The position numbers and the translations under genes were made by a program. 32,317 nt of DNA, from positions 1-32,317 of the forward strand of contig CACZXH010000022.1 in the NCBI GenBank assembly GCA_902785065.1, in the 5' to 3' direction. A model generated the notes under the pieces. That model had not been told where the DNA came from. It saw only the letters and a program-made list of their open reading frames with translations, and did no database searches. Numbering within the stretch: the stretch's first letter is position 1; the number at the start of each line of letters is the position of its first letter. The DNA comes from an uncultured Bacteroidia bacterium. Lineage in GTDB: Bacteria; Bacteroidota; Bacteroidia; Bacteroidales; UBA932. Positions 31,842 to 32,317 of the stretch are shown piece by piece.

Positions 31842-32317
31842 AGTTTGTCAAATAAGTCGTTGAAACCGGGGAAGGATTTGGCGACACAAGCCGTGTCGTC
31901 GATGTCCACGGGGCCATCCGCACCGAGTGCGGCCACCTTGAGCGCCATCACCATCCGGTGATCGGCGTGAGAAGTATACCGGCCGCCCTTCAACAGGTTG
32001 CCAGTGAGGAGACGCTGCGGGAGCGCCATGCCTTCGATGGTCATTTCGTCCTCATCGACCTGGACGGGAACGCCCATCTGCGTGAGCATGTCCACGATCG
32101 CGGCGGCACGGTCGGTCTCCTTGTGGCGGAGGCGCTCCACGCCGCGGATACGGCTCTCGCCCGGGCAGAAGGCAGCCAGCACGGCCACGATCGGGAAGAG
32201 GTCCGGGCAGTTGTTCAGGTCGGTTTCGAAGGCGCAGAGCGGCGCGCGGGCCACATGGATGGGCCCGGTCGTGGGCGTGTCGCCTTCCAGCTGGGACATG
32301 CTCGCCCCGGCGTCCAT
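31838..32317 (-). CDS. aroA: 3-phosphoshikimate 1-carboxyvinyltransferase (EPSP synthase), C-terminal part (cut by window edge)
   Basis: The last 159 codons of EPSP synthase, which joins shikimate-3-phosphate and phosphoenolpyruvate just before chorismate synthase. Visible active-site segments are DLNNCPDLFPIVAVLAAFCP, with the catalytic Asp of CPDLFP, then VERLRHKETDRA with the Lys-Glu pair and Arg, and YTSHADHRMVMALKVAALGA. The ending DTACVAKSFPGFNDLFDKL is typical. Full EPSP synthases have about 410-430 residues, so the N-terminal two-thirds lie beyond the right edge. An ATG happens to sit exactly at the window end (32317) but is an internal Met. The stop overlaps the aroC start (ATGA). 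Confidence 0.95.
   Translation of the reverse strand: MDAGASMSQLEGDTPTTGPIHVARAPLCAFETDLNNCPDLFPIVAVLAAFCPGESRIRGVERLRHKETDRAAAIVDMLTQMGVPVQVDEDEMTIEGMALPQRLLTGNLLKGGRYTSHADHRMVMALKVAALGADGPVDIDDTACVAKSFPGFNDLFDKL

Noticed and set aside
30729-31961. A 410-codon plus-strand open frame opposite aroC, including an alanine/valine-rich membrane-like stretch
   Set aside because: The hydrophobic stretch is the antisense of the His/Cys-rich repeat; nothing else supports a gene there.
32315-32317. ATG at the window end as the start of a 159-residue protein
   Set aside because: The protein is the C-terminal third of EPSP synthase, so this Met is internal and the gene continues beyond the window.

Overview
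This window looks like about 32 kb of a fairly GC-rich Bacteroidales chromosome (phylum Bacteroidota). I infer that from the SusC/SusD pair with a following surface glycan-binding lipoprotein, -7 promoter elements of the TAnnTTTG type with no Shine-Dalgarno sequences, a BACON-domain GH16 enzyme, a SusR-like membrane regulator, an ECF sigma factor followed by a membrane-anchor/beta-barrel protein, and an anaerobic ribonucleotide reductase. A gut or rumen relative of Rikenellaceae-like Bacteroidales would fit, but the genus cannot be read from this sequence.

Layout. 1-717 (-) is the N-terminal third of class III ribonucleotide reductase nrdD. 1028-3896 (-) holds a TPR protein and an EnvC-like degenerate LytM protein, translationally coupled. 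Divergent from these, 3973-5742 (+) encodes an ECF sigma factor and a membrane-anchored outer-membrane beta-barrel protein that is broken by a frameshift. 5836-10055 (+) carries an unrecognised lipoprotein, ispE, a ComM/YifB-type AAA ATPase and tsaE. tsaE converges on the next block with a 4-base overlap.

10052-22274 (-) is a polysaccharide utilization locus in transcription order SusC, SusD, four-module surface glycan-binding protein, GH16, GH3 and a CotH-type kinase, with gaps of 12 bases or less. The SusC protein would import and SusD plus the binding protein would capture glycan at the surface; the GH16 cuts chains and the GH3 trims oligosaccharides. GH16 with the EIDIME active site plus GH3 points to a beta-glucan (beta-1,3 or mixed-linkage); this is inference. 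The SusC leader carries a -7 element without an obvious -33 and a perfect 11-bp inverted repeat upstream. The gene just upstream (22480-24114, -) is a membrane-spanning SusR-like regulator and is the natural candidate to act on that repeat.

24118-29478 (-) continues without a real gap: an M64 peptidase with a fimbrillin-like N-terminal region, a short SufD, SufC, a PnuC-type transporter and SufB. The transporter sits inside the suf operon and overlaps both neighbours. 29542-32317 (-) is aroA (partial), aroC and a DUF5009-type membrane acyltransferase, again overlapping.

The most unusual item is a roughly 60-residue insertion packed with 15 His and 10 Cys inside chorismate synthase (aroC), right after its conserved SEHND motif. 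Other items worth attention are pnuC inside suf, the kinase in the glycan locus, the exact 510-bp duplication in the glycan-binding protein, the fimbrillin/M64 fusion, two probable frameshifts about 1 kb apart, and several promoters placed so close to start codons that the transcripts would be nearly leaderless.
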